Source: Hominimerdicola alba
Lineage (GTDB): Bacteria > Bacillota > Clostridia > Oscillospirales > Ruminococcaceae
Reading direction: 5' to 3'
DNA length: 64,000 bases
NCBI RefSeq assembly: GCF_900112155.1
Contig: NZ_FOKQ01000007.1
Coordinates: forward strand, 62,001-126,000
Shown one piece after another: positions 16,101-23,942 of the stretch. The notes under the pieces are model-generated. The model did no database searches. It saw only the letters and a list, made by a program, of their open reading frames with translations, and was not told the origin of the DNA. Position 1 is the first letter of the stretch; every line of letters starts with the position of its first letter. The translations under genes and the position numbers were made by a program.

Positions 16101-18860
16101 CTTGCCGCCCACGGAAAAAATGCGGGTGCAGTTACTAAGGAGAACATCAGCGACCATTACGAAAAACTGACAGCAATCGCAAAGCTGAAAACTGAGATAG
16201 CTGACGGTCAGACTGCGGCGCAGGAAGTTTTCGGGGCGCTGTGGCAGGGCGAATCAACTGAGCCCGAAACGCTGAAAAAGTCCCTTGAAAAATCGGTGAC
16301 TATACGTGAAAAACTGGCGGGTTCACCCTTTGATGCGGCACAGAAGACCGCACTTGGCGCAAAGCTTGGAGCGGGAGAACTGCCATCATATAAAAATGAT
16401 AAGCTCAGAAAGGTGCTTGATGAACTGAGCGGAGATTTCAGGATAGATACCGCCAACATGACAGCGGGAACTATCGAGGATATCCGCGAAAGGACTGCGG
16501 CACTCGTCGGGGAGATGCCTCGCCTGAAAGATTGGTCGGTACTTATGAGCTTCTGCGAAAAGCTGGATAAGGCAGGGGCTGCCAATATCAGCGAAGCATA
16601 TCTGGGCAAAAAAGTGGACAGCAACGAACTGCTGCCCGCATTTGACTGCGGAATAGCAAAGGCTGAGGTCAGCTGTACGGTGAAGTCAAGCAAGGCGCTT
16701 TCCGGATTTACTGGAACTCTCTTTGAGGACACTGTGCGTCGTCTGAATGAAGCCCATGAGAGCTTCAAAAAGCTGACTATCCAGCAGTTAGCGGCAGAGC
16801 TTTCGGCTAAAGTGCCTGCACCGGGAGAGGGTGCTAAAAGCAGTGAACTGGGCATACTCCAGCGTGCAATCAAGAGCGGCGGGCGCATGATGAGCATACG
16901 CAAGCTGTTCGACAGCATACCCAATCTTCTGCGGAGGATATGCCCTGTAATGCTGATGTCGCCTATATCGGTGGCGCAGTATATCGATCCCTCGTATCCC
17001 AAGTTCGACCTTGTTATATTCGATGAAGCTTCTCAGCTGCCCACCTGTGAGGCTGTGGGCGCTATTGCCCGCGGCGAGAACGTGATAGTAGTGGGCGACC
17101 CCAAGCAGATGCCCCCCACAAGCTTTTTCTCCTCTAATCAGGTGGACGAAGAAAACTATGATAAGGAAGACCTGGAAAGTGTGCTGGACGATTGCCTTGC
17201 ACTCTCAATGCCCCAGAAACACCTGCTGTGGCACTACCGCTCACGCCACGAGAGCCTTATCGCTTACAGCAATTCAAAATACTACGAAAACAAGCTCTAT
17301 ACCTTCCCCTCGCCTGACGATCAGGTCAGCGAGGTCAGCTGGGTGAATGTTGAGGGCTTCTACGACAAGGGCAGCACCAAGACGAACCGCGCAGAAGCGG
17401 AAGCGGTCGTTGCCGAGATATGCCGCCGTCTGCGTGACCCTCAGCTGATAAAACATTCTGTGGGCGTGGTAACATTCAGTCTGCCTCAGCAGAATCTGGT
17501 GGAAGATGTGCTTGCGGATGCTTTCCGTGCAGAACCTCAGCTTGAAGAACTTGCAAACACCATGTATGAGCCTATACTCATCAAGAACCTTGAAAATGTT
17601 CAGGGTGATGAGCGTGATGTGATACTGTTCTCCATCGGCTACGGTCCCGATAAAGAGGGCAAAGTCAGCATGAACTTCGGTCCCCTGAACCGCGATGGCG
17701 GCTGGCGCAGACTGAACGTTGCAATATCCCGTGCAAGGGAGAAAATGGTGGTATATTCTGTCATTCGTCCCGAAATGATCGACCTTTCACGCACACGCTC
17801 AGAGGGTGTTGACGGTCTGAAAGGGTTCCTTGAATTTGCCGCAAAGGGAAGGTCTGCACTGCCTGTACGTGCTGGCAGCGGAAGTCTGGGCACAGGCTTT
17901 GAAAAGCTGGTGGCTGCTGAGCTTGAACAGCGCGGTTTCAAGGTGAAGTGCAGTGTGGGATGCTCAGATTACAAGGTCGATGTGGCGGTCGCTGACCCCG
18001 ATGATGAGAATACCTATATTCTGGGCATTAACTGCTGCGGCAGAAAGTACTACGAAAATGGCACCGCATACGACCGCACAGTTTCGCAGCCATCGGTACT
18101 GAAAGGTCTTGGCTGGAATGTCATCAACGTTTATATCCTTGACTGGCTCACCGACAAGAACAAGTGCATAGCCGCTGTGATAACCGCGATAAATGAGGCG
18201 ATAGAAGCTAAGAACGCTCCCGAGCCTGTTGAGGAAGAACCGCCCAAAAAGGCTGAACCTCTGGTATTTGAGCGTGAGGAACAATCGGCGCTGGCTGATG
18301 AGTGCGAGGAGTATGTACCTTTCATACCACCTGTGCAGGGCAAGCCCGAGGAATTCAATGAACTGGCTTCAAGCAGGATAGCTGACTGCATAAACACCAT
18401 TCTTGCAGCCGAAGCGCCTATCAGCAGGGAAGTTCTGCAAAAGCGTGTAATGACTGCCTGGGGAATAGCAAGGCAGAGCAATCTGGTAAAAGCGGCATTT
18501 GATATCGCACTGGAAAAATCATGCGGAAAGGCATTGAAGTCGGGAGAAGCAGAATTCATCTGGCGTGAAGATCAGTCCCCTGATACTTATACATCATGCC
18601 GCGCTAAGTGCGCACCCGAAGTCCGCAGAGATATCAAGGATATCCCACCTGAGGAACTGGGTAATGGTCTGATACTGATACTTTCAAGGCAGATAGCCAT
18701 GCAGCGTGAAGACCTCATGCGTGAAACGGCTCACCTCTTCGGCTTTACGAGGGTGACTCCTGCCCTTGAAGTAGCTGTTTCTCTGGGTATTAAATCTGCT
18801 AAACAGCGCGGCAGGATAGCCTTTGAAGAGGACGGAAAGGTGAGATATGTGGAAGAATAA
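13110..18860 (+). CDS. Giant SF1 helicase with transglutaminase-like, DUF4011 and DUF3320-type domains
   Basis: The protein has 1916 residues from the ATG at 13110, chosen over an in-frame upstream ATG because AAAGGAG lies 6 bp before it. Regions in order: a beta-rich N-terminus, a transglutaminase-like region with GSCLDLA (Cys221) and THAMAGCW (His247), a DUF4011-type region (LLDLSLRNSLLNF), a UPF1-like SF1 motor with Walker A GPPGTGKS (685-692), DEAS (Asp1305) and AISRAREKM near 1535, then a nuclease-like region near 1590-1690 and a DUF3320-type tail. In related proteins the nuclease core reads LGIECDG; here it is LGINCCG (1638-1644), so catalysis is doubtful. Members of this helicase group occur in anti-phage systems, but that role is not shown here. 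Confidence 0.88.
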   Translation: MEKLVTFSAAMTAHINYAMQRSSVPVFRSIVMTNTSDRTLKNVFLRLAFEPDFAQDYESPAIDLEPNVPAEISPIEAVMRPELFLALNENTEGYVRIEAVTRTDESEEILGREVKQLELLAYDTWTGVNFMPEMAAAFITPNHPAVREVLSKAETILAQSCGESGFTGYQSCNPNIVKQQINAIYTALAQENITSTAAVGFDKANKVAMPENVLAQKSGSCLDLAVLFCSCLEAAGLNSLLVMTSTHAMAGCWLEEDTFPDSLQYDITALTKRMASGVDEISIIECTDFCTGNSTDADTSAVHAADTLAKAADFCFAVDIQRTRASGIKPLPLRVFDENGTCRAEDYGLPERAYGSAGDIAFDAATNGQPREVTKQMVWERKLLDLSLRNSLLNFRPTSSNVQLMVESIASLEDEIAADETFKIMPVPSDFKMEPAESKIYETETQREKISEIASGEFRSKRLRTFLIEAELEKTMKKIHRMAKVSMEENGVNTIYLALGFLRWYETDKSERPRYAPIVLVPVDIIKKVQDKSFSIRVRDEDTQVNITLLEMLRQSFGIDIKGLDPVPEDEHGVDIPLILSTVRKGVMSRNRWDIDEYAFIGQFSFNRFIMWNDIRNRADELAQNKVVASLISGKTEWEGSDITVSPNDLDDIAPADLAVPVAADSSQLAAVVASGQGESFVLHGPPGTGKSQTITNMIANALYHGRSVLFVAEKMAALSVVEKRLAKIGLGPFCIELHSNKAQKRAVLDQLNETLNVGKIKKPADYQAQADKLKALRAELNGVMDEIHKPRNYGISMYDAAVRYEQNRAFEGKLAFTDEQVKAMKAETYGEWRELVDSLANLGRQFGSVADSALRVCRITECGLTTGDELRGKLSELDDQLAELQKCENELSSLVGGGKLTYEQLAWLADILADASKEGFILPAVLTGNKWDMLKPSAEKTVNALAELRSGKKALAETFDESVYGYDAVKAQAEWKEVQAKWFIPKHFGSKRLVKELAAHGKNAGAVTKENISDHYEKLTAIAKLKTEIADGQTAAQEVFGALWQGESTEPETLKKSLEKSVTIREKLAGSPFDAAQKTALGAKLGAGELPSYKNDKLRKVLDELSGDFRIDTANMTAGTIEDIRERTAALVGEMPRLKDWSVLMSFCEKLDKAGAANISEAYLGKKVDSNELLPAFDCGIAKAEVSCTVKSSKALSGFTGTLFEDTVRRLNEAHESFKKLTIQQLAAELSAKVPAPGEGAKSSELGILQRAIKSGGRMMSIRKLFDSIPNLLRRICPVMLMSPISVAQYIDPSYPKFDLVIFDEASQLPTCEAVGAIARGENVIVVGDPKQMPPTSFFSSNQVDEENYDKEDLESVLDDCLALSMPQKHLLWHYRSRHESLIAYSNSKYYENKLYTFPSPDDQVSEVSWVNVEGFYDKGSTKTNRAEAEAVVAEICRRLRDPQLIKHSVGVVTFSLPQQNLVEDVLADAFRAEPQLEELANTMYEPILIKNLENVQGDERDVILFSIGYGPDKEGKVSMNFGPLNRDGGWRRLNVAISRAREKMVVYSVIRPEMIDLSRTRSEGVDGLKGFLEFAAKGRSALPVRAGSGSLGTGFEKLVAAELEQRGFKVKCSVGCSDYKVDVAVADPDDENTYILGINCCGRKYYENGTAYDRTVSQPSVLKGLGWNVINVYILDWLTDKNKCIAAVITAINEAIEAKNAPEPVEEEPPKKAEPLVFEREEQSALADECEEYVPFIPPVQGKPEEFNELASSRIADCINTILAAEAPISREVLQKRVMTAWGIARQSNLVKAAFDIALEKSCGKALKSGEAEFIWREDQSPDTYTSCRAKCAPEVRRDIKDIPPEELGNGLILILSRQIAMQREDLMRETAHLFGFTRVTPALEVAVSLGIKSAKQRGRIAFEEDGKVRYVEE

Positions 18861-19329
18861 GGCGTTTCTGTCGGCGGGCATTATTGTTGCGCTGGCAGTA
18901 GCCGCAAAGGTTTTTCTGCGGATATACAGGATAGTCGGCAGCAGCATGACCCCTACCCTGCATGATGGCGACCTTGTGGTCTGCGTCGGGAGCAAACGAC
19001 CCGAAAGGGGTAAAATAGCCCTTATCCGCCGTGGTAGTGATGTTATGGTAAAGCGCATCATAGCCATGCAGGGGGATGATATCCGCATTGAAAACACCGG
19101 TGAGGTCTTTCTGAATGGCGTTAAACTCGAAGAACCTTATCTCCGAGGAAAACTCACTCCCGAAGTGCCGATATCGCTGACTGTGCCAAAGGGCTGTATC
19201 TTCGTTATGGGCGATAACAGAGCCGATTCCGTTGACAGCCGATCGCAAAGGGTCGGATATCTGCACAGGCATTCTGTTTTGGGCATAGCTGTGGCGGCCA
19301 TCACTCCCTCTGGCTTCCGTAGCTTATGA
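18847..19329 (+). CDS. lepB: Signal peptidase I
   Basis: The 160-residue membrane protease has one N-terminal membrane helix (about 7-26). The S26 motifs follow: GSSMTPTL with catalytic Ser33, VKRIIAMQGD with general-base Lys69, and FVMGDNRADSVDSR. It removes signal peptides from secreted proteins on the outer face of the membrane. The start lies inside the helicase gene (14-bp overlap), so translation is probably coupled and the peptidase shares the helicase transcript. That pairing is unusual. Another signal peptidase may exist elsewhere in the genome. Confidence 0.93.
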   Translation: MWKNKAFLSAGIIVALAVAAKVFLRIYRIVGSSMTPTLHDGDLVVCVGSKRPERGKIALIRRGSDVMVKRIIAMQGDDIRIENTGEVFLNGVKLEEPYLRGKLTPEVPISLTVPKGCIFVMGDNRADSVDSRSQRVGYLHRHSVLGIAVAAITPSGFRSL

Positions 19330-19395
19330 ATATTTGAATTTAGTTGACAAAAGGCAAAAAATAATTGCAAAAATTATTAAACTTCTTCTAAAAGG

Positions 19396-19424
19396 TTGAA
19401 TATCGAAATTTTGTGTGCTATAAT
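19396..19424 (+). promoter_or_regulatory. Sigma-A type promoter for the amino acid transporter
   Basis: TTGAAT (19396-19401), 17 bp, TATAAT (19419-19424), 33 bp upstream of the start. Confidence 0.8.
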
Positions 19425-19456
19425 AGCAAAGTAAAAAATTGAAAGGATATGGTCTA

Positions 19457-20248
19457 ATGAAGAGAACATTTGCAACAATGGCAGCAATCGTTATATCGGC
19501 AGCTGTTATGACTGCCTGCGGTAAAACCGCAACTGAAAATACAGTACATTCCAAAGCTGATCTTGAGGGTAAGACTATCGGAGTACAGCTGGGTACCACC
19601 GGCGATTCTCTGGCAAGTAATACGGAAGTAATTAAAGATGCAAAAGTTGAGAGATACAATAAATATGCAGATGCTGTGCAGGCTCTGAAGCAGGGCAAGG
19701 TTGATGCGGTAATAATCGACAGCGATACTGCTAAGGAATTTATAAAAAAGAATGATGATATCGAGCTTCTTAGTGAAGAATTATCGGAAGAAGAGTATGC
19801 TATCTGTATGAATCTGGACAATACTGCTCTTCAGGTCGAGATAAACACAGTTCTAACTGAGTTTAAGACTGACGGCACGCTGGATACTATCAAGGAATAT
19901 TACGACGGTGAGAACGCGGGCGAAAACAAATTCAAAGCCGATCCGAACGCAGATACCAGCAAAGGCAAGCTGGTAATGGCAACTAATGCAGGATTCCCTC
20001 CCTATGAGTATATGGAGGGTCAGGAAATCGTAGGATTTGATGTTGATATGATGACTGCTGTATGCCAGAAGCTGGGTTATGAGCTTGAGATCGATGATAT
20101 GGAATTTGATTCTATTATCCCTGCTGTACAGTCGGGCAAGGCAGATGTAGGTGTTGCAGGTATGTCAGTTACCGAGGACAGAAAGAAGAACGTTCTGTTC
20201 AGCACACCTTATACTAATACTCGTCTGGAAATAATGGTCAGAAAGTAG
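19457..20248 (+). CDS. Polar amino acid ABC transporter binding lipoprotein with apparently circularly permuted domain order
   Basis: The 263-residue lipoprotein starts at the ATG at 19457 and has lipobox MTAC (Cys21). It is clearly of the GlnH/HisJ family, but the halves are swapped. Residues 32-150 read like the usual C-terminal half: LEGKTIGVQLGTTGD, ALKQGKVDAVIID, LTEFKTDGTLDTIKEYYDG. Residues 169-263 read like the usual N-terminal half: GKLVMATNAGFPPYEYMEG, IVGFDVDMM, SIIPAVQSGKADVGVAGMSVTEDRKK, FSTPYTNT. A linker near 151-168 joins them. The total equals one binding-protein domain, so it is a permutation rather than a duplication. The permease and ATPase genes follow. Confidence 0.88.
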   Translation: MKRTFATMAAIVISAAVMTACGKTATENTVHSKADLEGKTIGVQLGTTGDSLASNTEVIKDAKVERYNKYADAVQALKQGKVDAVIIDSDTAKEFIKKNDDIELLSEELSEEEYAICMNLDNTALQVEINTVLTEFKTDGTLDTIKEYYDGENAGENKFKADPNADTSKGKLVMATNAGFPPYEYMEGQEIVGFDVDMMTAVCQKLGYELEIDDMEFDSIIPAVQSGKADVGVAGMSVTEDRKKNVLFSTPYTNTRLEIMVRK

Positions 20249-20269
20249 TATCTCTGGTTTAATATATCG

Positions 20270-20294
20270 GGCTGTCCCCGAACGTGGGACAGCC
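20270..20294 (+). terminator. Intercistronic hairpin between the binding protein and the permease
   Basis: GGCTGTCCC (20270-20278), a 7-nt loop, GGGACAGCC (20286-20294), followed by only three T residues. It is probably a partial terminator or mRNA-stabilising stem that gives more binding protein than membrane subunits. Confidence 0.65.
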
Positions 20295-20314
20295 TTTGAA
20301 ATTTGGAGGAAAAA

Positions 20315-21004
20315 ATGGGTTTTATAGACAGCTTCAAGCAGAATTTTATTGAAGCGGACCGCTGGAAGTATCTTTGGGACGGTCTGCTGACCACTCTGGA
20401 GATAACAGGAGCAGCAGTTCTGCTGGGATTGTTTCTTGGATTTATAATAGCTATCGTAAGGTGTACATATCTTAAAACAGGAAAGATGAAGCTTGCGAAT
20501 ATACTTTGCAGGATATACCTCACGGTAATACGCGGCACCCCTGTGGTAGTTCAGCTGCTCATCATCTATTTTGTTGTGTTTGCCAGTGTGAATATATCAA
20601 AAACCTTTGTGGCGATAATCGCATTCGGTATAAACTCGGGTGCATATGTGGCTGAGATAGTACGCGGCGGCATAATGAGCATCGACAACGGTCAGATGGA
20701 AGCAGGACGCAGTCTGGGTCTTAATTACAGGCAGACCATGACCTATATCATCATGCCTCAGGCTTTGAAGACAGTTCTTCCTGCGCTTGCCAATGAGTGC
20801 ATAGTGCTGCTGAAAGAAACATCTGTTGCAGGTTATATTGCTATCGCAGACCTTACAAAAGGCGGCGATATCATCCGTTCACAGACCTTTTCCCCGTTCC
20901 TGCCCCTGCTTTCGGTGGCAGCGATATATCTGGTGATGGTCATGTTCCTGACATTCCTTGTGGGTAAGCTGGAAAGGAGGCTGTCTGCAAATGATAGACG
21001 TTAA
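20315..21004 (+). CDS. Polar amino acid ABC transporter permease (HisM/GlnP family)
   Basis: The 229-residue membrane protein starts at an ATG 5 bp after GGAGG. It has about five membrane helices, the N-terminal [21 protein letters not shown] signature of this family, and the EAA loop [20 protein letters not shown] that contacts the ATPase. It forms the channel, probably as a homodimer because no second permease is present. It overlaps the downstream ATPase gene by 14 bp. Confidence 0.93.
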   Translation: MGFIDSFKQNFIEADRWKYLWDGLLTTLEITGAAVLLGLFLGFIIAIVRCTYLKTGKMKLANILCRIYLTVIRGTPVVVQLLIIYFVVFASVNISKTFVAIIAFGINSGAYVAEIVRGGIMSIDNGQMEAGRSLGLNYRQTMTYIIMPQALKTVLPALANECIVLLKETSVAGYIAIADLTKGGDIIRSQTFSPFLPLLSVAAIYLVMVMFLTFLVGKLERRLSANDRR

Positions 21005-21719
21005 GGGTCTTAAAAAGAGTTTTGGTGAGGTCGATGTCCTCAAAGGAATCGACGAGCATATCGAAAAGGGCGAGAAAGTCGTTATCATCGGACCTTCGGG
21101 TTCGGGTAAATCCACATTCTTACGTTGTCTTAACCTGATGGAAAAGCCCACGGCGGGTGAGATACTCTTTGAGGGCAAGGATATCACAAAGCTGCACGAA
21201 AAGGAGATAGACCGTGTCAGACAGCGCATGGGCATGGTTTTCCAGCATTTCAATCTTTTCCCCCACCTGACTATCAGGAAGAATATCACTCTTGCCCCTG
21301 TAAAGCTGGGGCTCATGACAAAAGAGGAAGCTGATGCAAAGGCTGAAGAGCTTCTGAAAAGGGTTGGTCTGCCCGATAAGGCAGACGAGTATCCCACCAG
21401 ACTTTCAGGCGGACAGAAACAGCGTATCGCCATAGCGAGAGCTCTGGCTATGAATCCCGAAGTTATACTTTTTGATGAGCCGACTTCGGCACTTGACCCT
21501 GAAATGGTAGGCGAGGTGCTGGAGCTTATGAAACAGCTTGCTGACGCAGGTATGACCATGGTCGTGGTAACTCATGAGATGGGCTTTGCAAAGGAAGTGG
21601 CATCAAGGGTGCTGTTCATGGCTGACGGCTATGTGATGGAGCAGAACACACCAAAGGAATTCTTTGATAATCCCCAGAACCCAAGACTCAAGGAGTTCCT
21701 CTCCAAGGTACTTGTATGA
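20991..21719 (+). CDS. Polar amino acid ABC transporter ATP-binding protein (GlnQ/HisP family)
   Basis: The 242-residue ABC ATPase starts at the ATG at 20991 inside the end of the permease gene, with GGAAAGGAGG upstream. Walker A is GPSGSGKST, the signature is LSGGQKQR, Walker B is [12 protein letters not shown] with the catalytic Glu, and the switch His is in [11 protein letters not shown]. It powers uptake of a polar amino acid, with glutamine, histidine or cystine among the candidates. Substrate identity is not readable from sequence. Confidence 0.95.
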   Translation: MIDVKGLKKSFGEVDVLKGIDEHIEKGEKVVIIGPSGSGKSTFLRCLNLMEKPTAGEILFEGKDITKLHEKEIDRVRQRMGMVFQHFNLFPHLTIRKNITLAPVKLGLMTKEEADAKAEELLKRVGLPDKADEYPTRLSGGQKQRIAIARALAMNPEVILFDEPTSALDPEMVGEVLELMKQLADAGMTMVVVTHEMGFAKEVASRVLFMADGYVMEQNTPKEFFDNPQNPRLKEFLSKVLV

Positions 21720-21743
21720 TATTTCAATAGCATATTTGGTGAA

Positions 21744-21773
21744 AGCAGTCACAGAGATGTGGCTGCTTTTTTC
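21744..21773 (+). terminator. Rho-independent terminator of the amino acid transporter operon
   Basis: AGCAGTCAC (21744-21752), loop AGAGAT, GTGGCTGCT (21759-21767), then a run of T residues. One mismatch in the stem. Confidence 0.85.
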
Positions 21774-22060
21774 GTCAGAATGGCTAATTGAAAAGGTGGA
21801 AAAAACAGTAAAAAAGAGGTGGATAATATTAAAAATATTACCGAATTATGCTGGAATATATATTAATATTTTAATATTTTTCCTATAGAATATTTCTCAA
21901 ATCATTTAACATATCGCCTAATAAACAAGAAAAGCGCCTAGATAGGCACTTTTATCAACATTCAACAAATGGCAATCAATACTTGGCACATTTTGACCTT
22001 ACTGCTAAGTTAACTTTAGTATTATTTAGAGAAAATTCACAATTAAGTATCAATAGTTAC

Positions 22061-22089
22061 TTGAATGTTTTGCGGTTGTTCGCTATAAT
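22061..22089 (+). promoter_or_regulatory. Sigma-A type promoter for gpx and the radical SAM gene
   Basis: TTGAAT (22061-22066), 17 bp, TATAAT (22084-22089), 48 bp upstream of the start. Confidence 0.8.
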
Positions 22090-22136
22090 TATAGCAACAG
22101 GAATATAACAATTACTCGCGAAACGGAGGTTTTGTT

Positions 22137-22610
22137 ATGGGCATATATGATATTACAGTGAAAGACGCAAAGGGTAACAATGTTTGTATGTCAGAGTACA
22201 AGGGCAAAGTGCTTCTGGTAGTCAACACCGCAACGCGCTGCGGATTCACTCCGCAGTACGAGGGATTGGAAAAACTTTACGAGAAGCACAAGGACAAAGG
22301 GTTTGAGGTGCTTGATTTCCCCTGCAACCAGTTTGCGAATGAAGCCCCCGAATCCGAGGAAGAGATCATGGCTTTCTGCTCAGCTCATTTCGGCGTGACT
22401 TTCAGGCAGTTTGCCAAGATCGACGTTAACGGTGAGAACGAATCACCGCTGTACACCGCACTGAAATCCAAACGCGGCGGAGTGCTGGGCAACAATATCA
22501 AGTGGAATTTCACTAAGTTCCTCGTTAACCGTGAGGGTGAGGTCGTGGAGCGTTTTGCTTCTGCAACTACCCCCGAAAAGCTGGAGAAGAAGCTTCTGGA
22601 GGTGCTGTAA
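22137..22610 (+). CDS. Glutathione peroxidase family thiol peroxidase
   Basis: The 157-residue protein has the Gpx tetrad signatures: VNTATRCGFTPQYEGL with the peroxidatic Cys near residue 35, DFPCNQFANEAP with Gln and a second Cys, and IKWNFTKFLV with Trp and Asn. Bacterial Cys-type members usually draw electrons from thioredoxin rather than glutathione and reduce lipid or hydrogen peroxide. The start has an ACGGAGG ribosome site. The stop is 1 bp before a radical SAM gene in the same likely operon. Confidence 0.93.
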   Translation: MGIYDITVKDAKGNNVCMSEYKGKVLLVVNTATRCGFTPQYEGLEKLYEKHKDKGFEVLDFPCNQFANEAPESEEEIMAFCSAHFGVTFRQFAKIDVNGENESPLYTALKSKRGGVLGNNIKWNFTKFLVNREGEVVERFASATTPEKLEKKLLEVL

Positions 22611-22611
22611 G

Positions 22612-23697
22612 ATGGACAGTTGCGCGCTGGAAAGCTTTCTGGCTCAGGGCGTGGAGCACTTAATGCGGGATATGATACGTGTGAGTGCCCGCGACCCAAG
22701 ATCGAGTGCGTTTATACTGAAGTTTTCGGCTGAGTGTATGAGAGCTTCAAAGAAAAGAGAACGTTCAAACAGGAAGGGCAGCCATGTGCCGCCCTTTTTG
22801 ATATGCAGTCTGACCGATGACTGCGGTATGGACTGTGAGGGCTGCTATGCGAAGATAAACAGCTGTCACAATGCGGAGGGGGAGAGCCTCAGTGCAAATG
22901 ACTGGCTTGATGTTTTCGTTCAGGCGGCGGAATGCGGTGTGAATTTTATACTGCTGGCAGGCGGTGAGCCGCTTCTTCGGCGCGATGTTATCTTTACAGC
23001 GGCAAGGTGTAAGAATTTATTTTTCCCCATCTTTACTAGCGGCACAGTCATAGACAGCGAATATGTTGAGCTTTTTGACAAGCATAGGAATCTTTTTCCG
23101 CTGATAAGCATCGAGGGCGGGAAGATATCTACCGACAGCAGACGCGGTGACGGCGTTTATGACATCGTTACTGAGAAAATGGTGGAGCTTAAAAACAGCA
23201 GCGTCCTTTTCGGTGTGTCCGTTACGGTGACGAAAGAAAATGTTAAAGAAGTCTTCGGCGATGAGTTTATCGGCGATATGAAGGAAAATGGCTGCAAAGC
23301 CGTGGTGTATGTGGAGTATGTCCCTGTTGACGGCAGAGTTGAGATCGCCCCTGATGAGGATACACGCGCTTATATGACGATGCGCCTTGTCAAACTCAGG
23401 AAAGACCATCATGAGATGATGCACATATCCTTTCCGGGAGATGAAAAAGTATCGGGTGGCTGTCTTTCTTCGGGCAGAGGTTTCTTTCACATCAATTCCC
23501 GCGGCGGTGCCGAGCCATGTCCATTTGCGCCTTATTCAGACTGCAATGTTCGGGACATGACCTTTGATGAGGTGATGAAGTCTCCGCTTTTTTCAAGGAT
23601 ACGGGATTTTACTCTGCTTGAATGTGAGCATGGTGGTGGCTGTGTGCTTTTTGAAAGGCAGGGGCTGATAAATGCTCTCATGCCTGAGGATCGATAG
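22612..23697 (+). CDS. Radical SAM protein of unknown function
   Basis: The 361-residue protein carries the radical SAM cluster motif CGMDCEGC (Cys71, Cys75, Cys78; a Cx3Cx2C pattern) followed by YAKI, then the GGEPLLRRD segment typical of the SAM site. The C-terminal region has further cysteines (SGGCLSSGRGFFHI, AEPCPF, SDCNV, ECEHGGGC), resembling a SPASM-type auxiliary-cluster region. The ATG at 22612 is chosen because GGAGG lies about 10 bp upstream, within the gpx end. Substrate is unknown; no RiPP precursor or tRNA-modification partner is adjacent. It is probably co-transcribed with gpx. Confidence 0.85.
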   Translation: MDSCALESFLAQGVEHLMRDMIRVSARDPRSSAFILKFSAECMRASKKRERSNRKGSHVPPFLICSLTDDCGMDCEGCYAKINSCHNAEGESLSANDWLDVFVQAAECGVNFILLAGGEPLLRRDVIFTAARCKNLFFPIFTSGTVIDSEYVELFDKHRNLFPLISIEGGKISTDSRRGDGVYDIVTEKMVELKNSSVLFGVSVTVTKENVKEVFGDEFIGDMKENGCKAVVYVEYVPVDGRVEIAPDEDTRAYMTMRLVKLRKDHHEMMHISFPGDEKVSGGCLSSGRGFFHINSRGGAEPCPFAPYSDCNVRDMTFDEVMKSPLFSRIRDFTLLECEHGGGCVLFERQGLINALMPEDR

Positions 23698-23717
23698 GCT
23701 TATATTTTTTGATCTCG

Positions 23718-23750
23718 GGTGACAGCGATTTGTGCTGTCACCTGCTTTTT
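23718..23750 (+). terminator. Rho-independent terminator after the radical SAM gene
   Basis: GGTGACAGC (23718-23726), loop, GCTGTCACC (23734-23742), T run. The stem is perfect. Confidence 0.9.
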
Positions 23751-23765
23751 TGATTTGCATATCCC

Positions 23766-23794
23766 TTGACACGTTGGTGCAGGGGTGATATAAT
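23766..23794 (+). promoter_or_regulatory. Consensus sigma-A promoter for queH
   Basis: TTGACA (23766-23771), 17 bp, TATAAT (23789-23794). Transcription would start near 23801 and give a leader of about 225 nt. Confidence 0.82.
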
Positions 23795-23838
23795 CTAATT
23801 ATCGGCGCTATGAGCATAGTACCGACCACAAAATTGAC

Positions 23839-23942
23839 AAAAGTTGACACGAAAATGTCAACTATATAAAACCCCGAAAAATAGGGCTTTTAGAGGTCAA
23901 AACATAAAAGTTGACAAAGCAGTGTCAATTTTGTCAACTTTT
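23839..23942 (+). repeat. Pair of related inverted repeats in the queH leader
   Basis: Repeat 1: AGTTGACA (23842-23849) and TGTCAACT (23856-23863) around 6 bp. Repeat 2: AAAAGTTGACAAA (23906-23918) and TTTGTCAACTTTT (23930-23942) around 11 bp. The 11-mer AAAAGTTGACA is repeated exactly at 23839 and 23906, so the left arm of repeat 1 can also pair with the right arm of repeat 2. The arms could form alternative RNA structures or act as tandem operators. Confidence 0.8.

Larger units (their letters stand above)
21720..22136. other. Intergenic region between the amino acid transporter and gpx
   Basis: This 417-bp AT-rich stretch contains the terminator at 21744-21773, a weak second hairpin near 21932-21955 (AGCGCCTA / TAGGCACT) and the gpx promoter. 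A 74-codon frame crossing the terminator has no ribosome site and is not called. I see nothing else. Confidence 0.5.
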
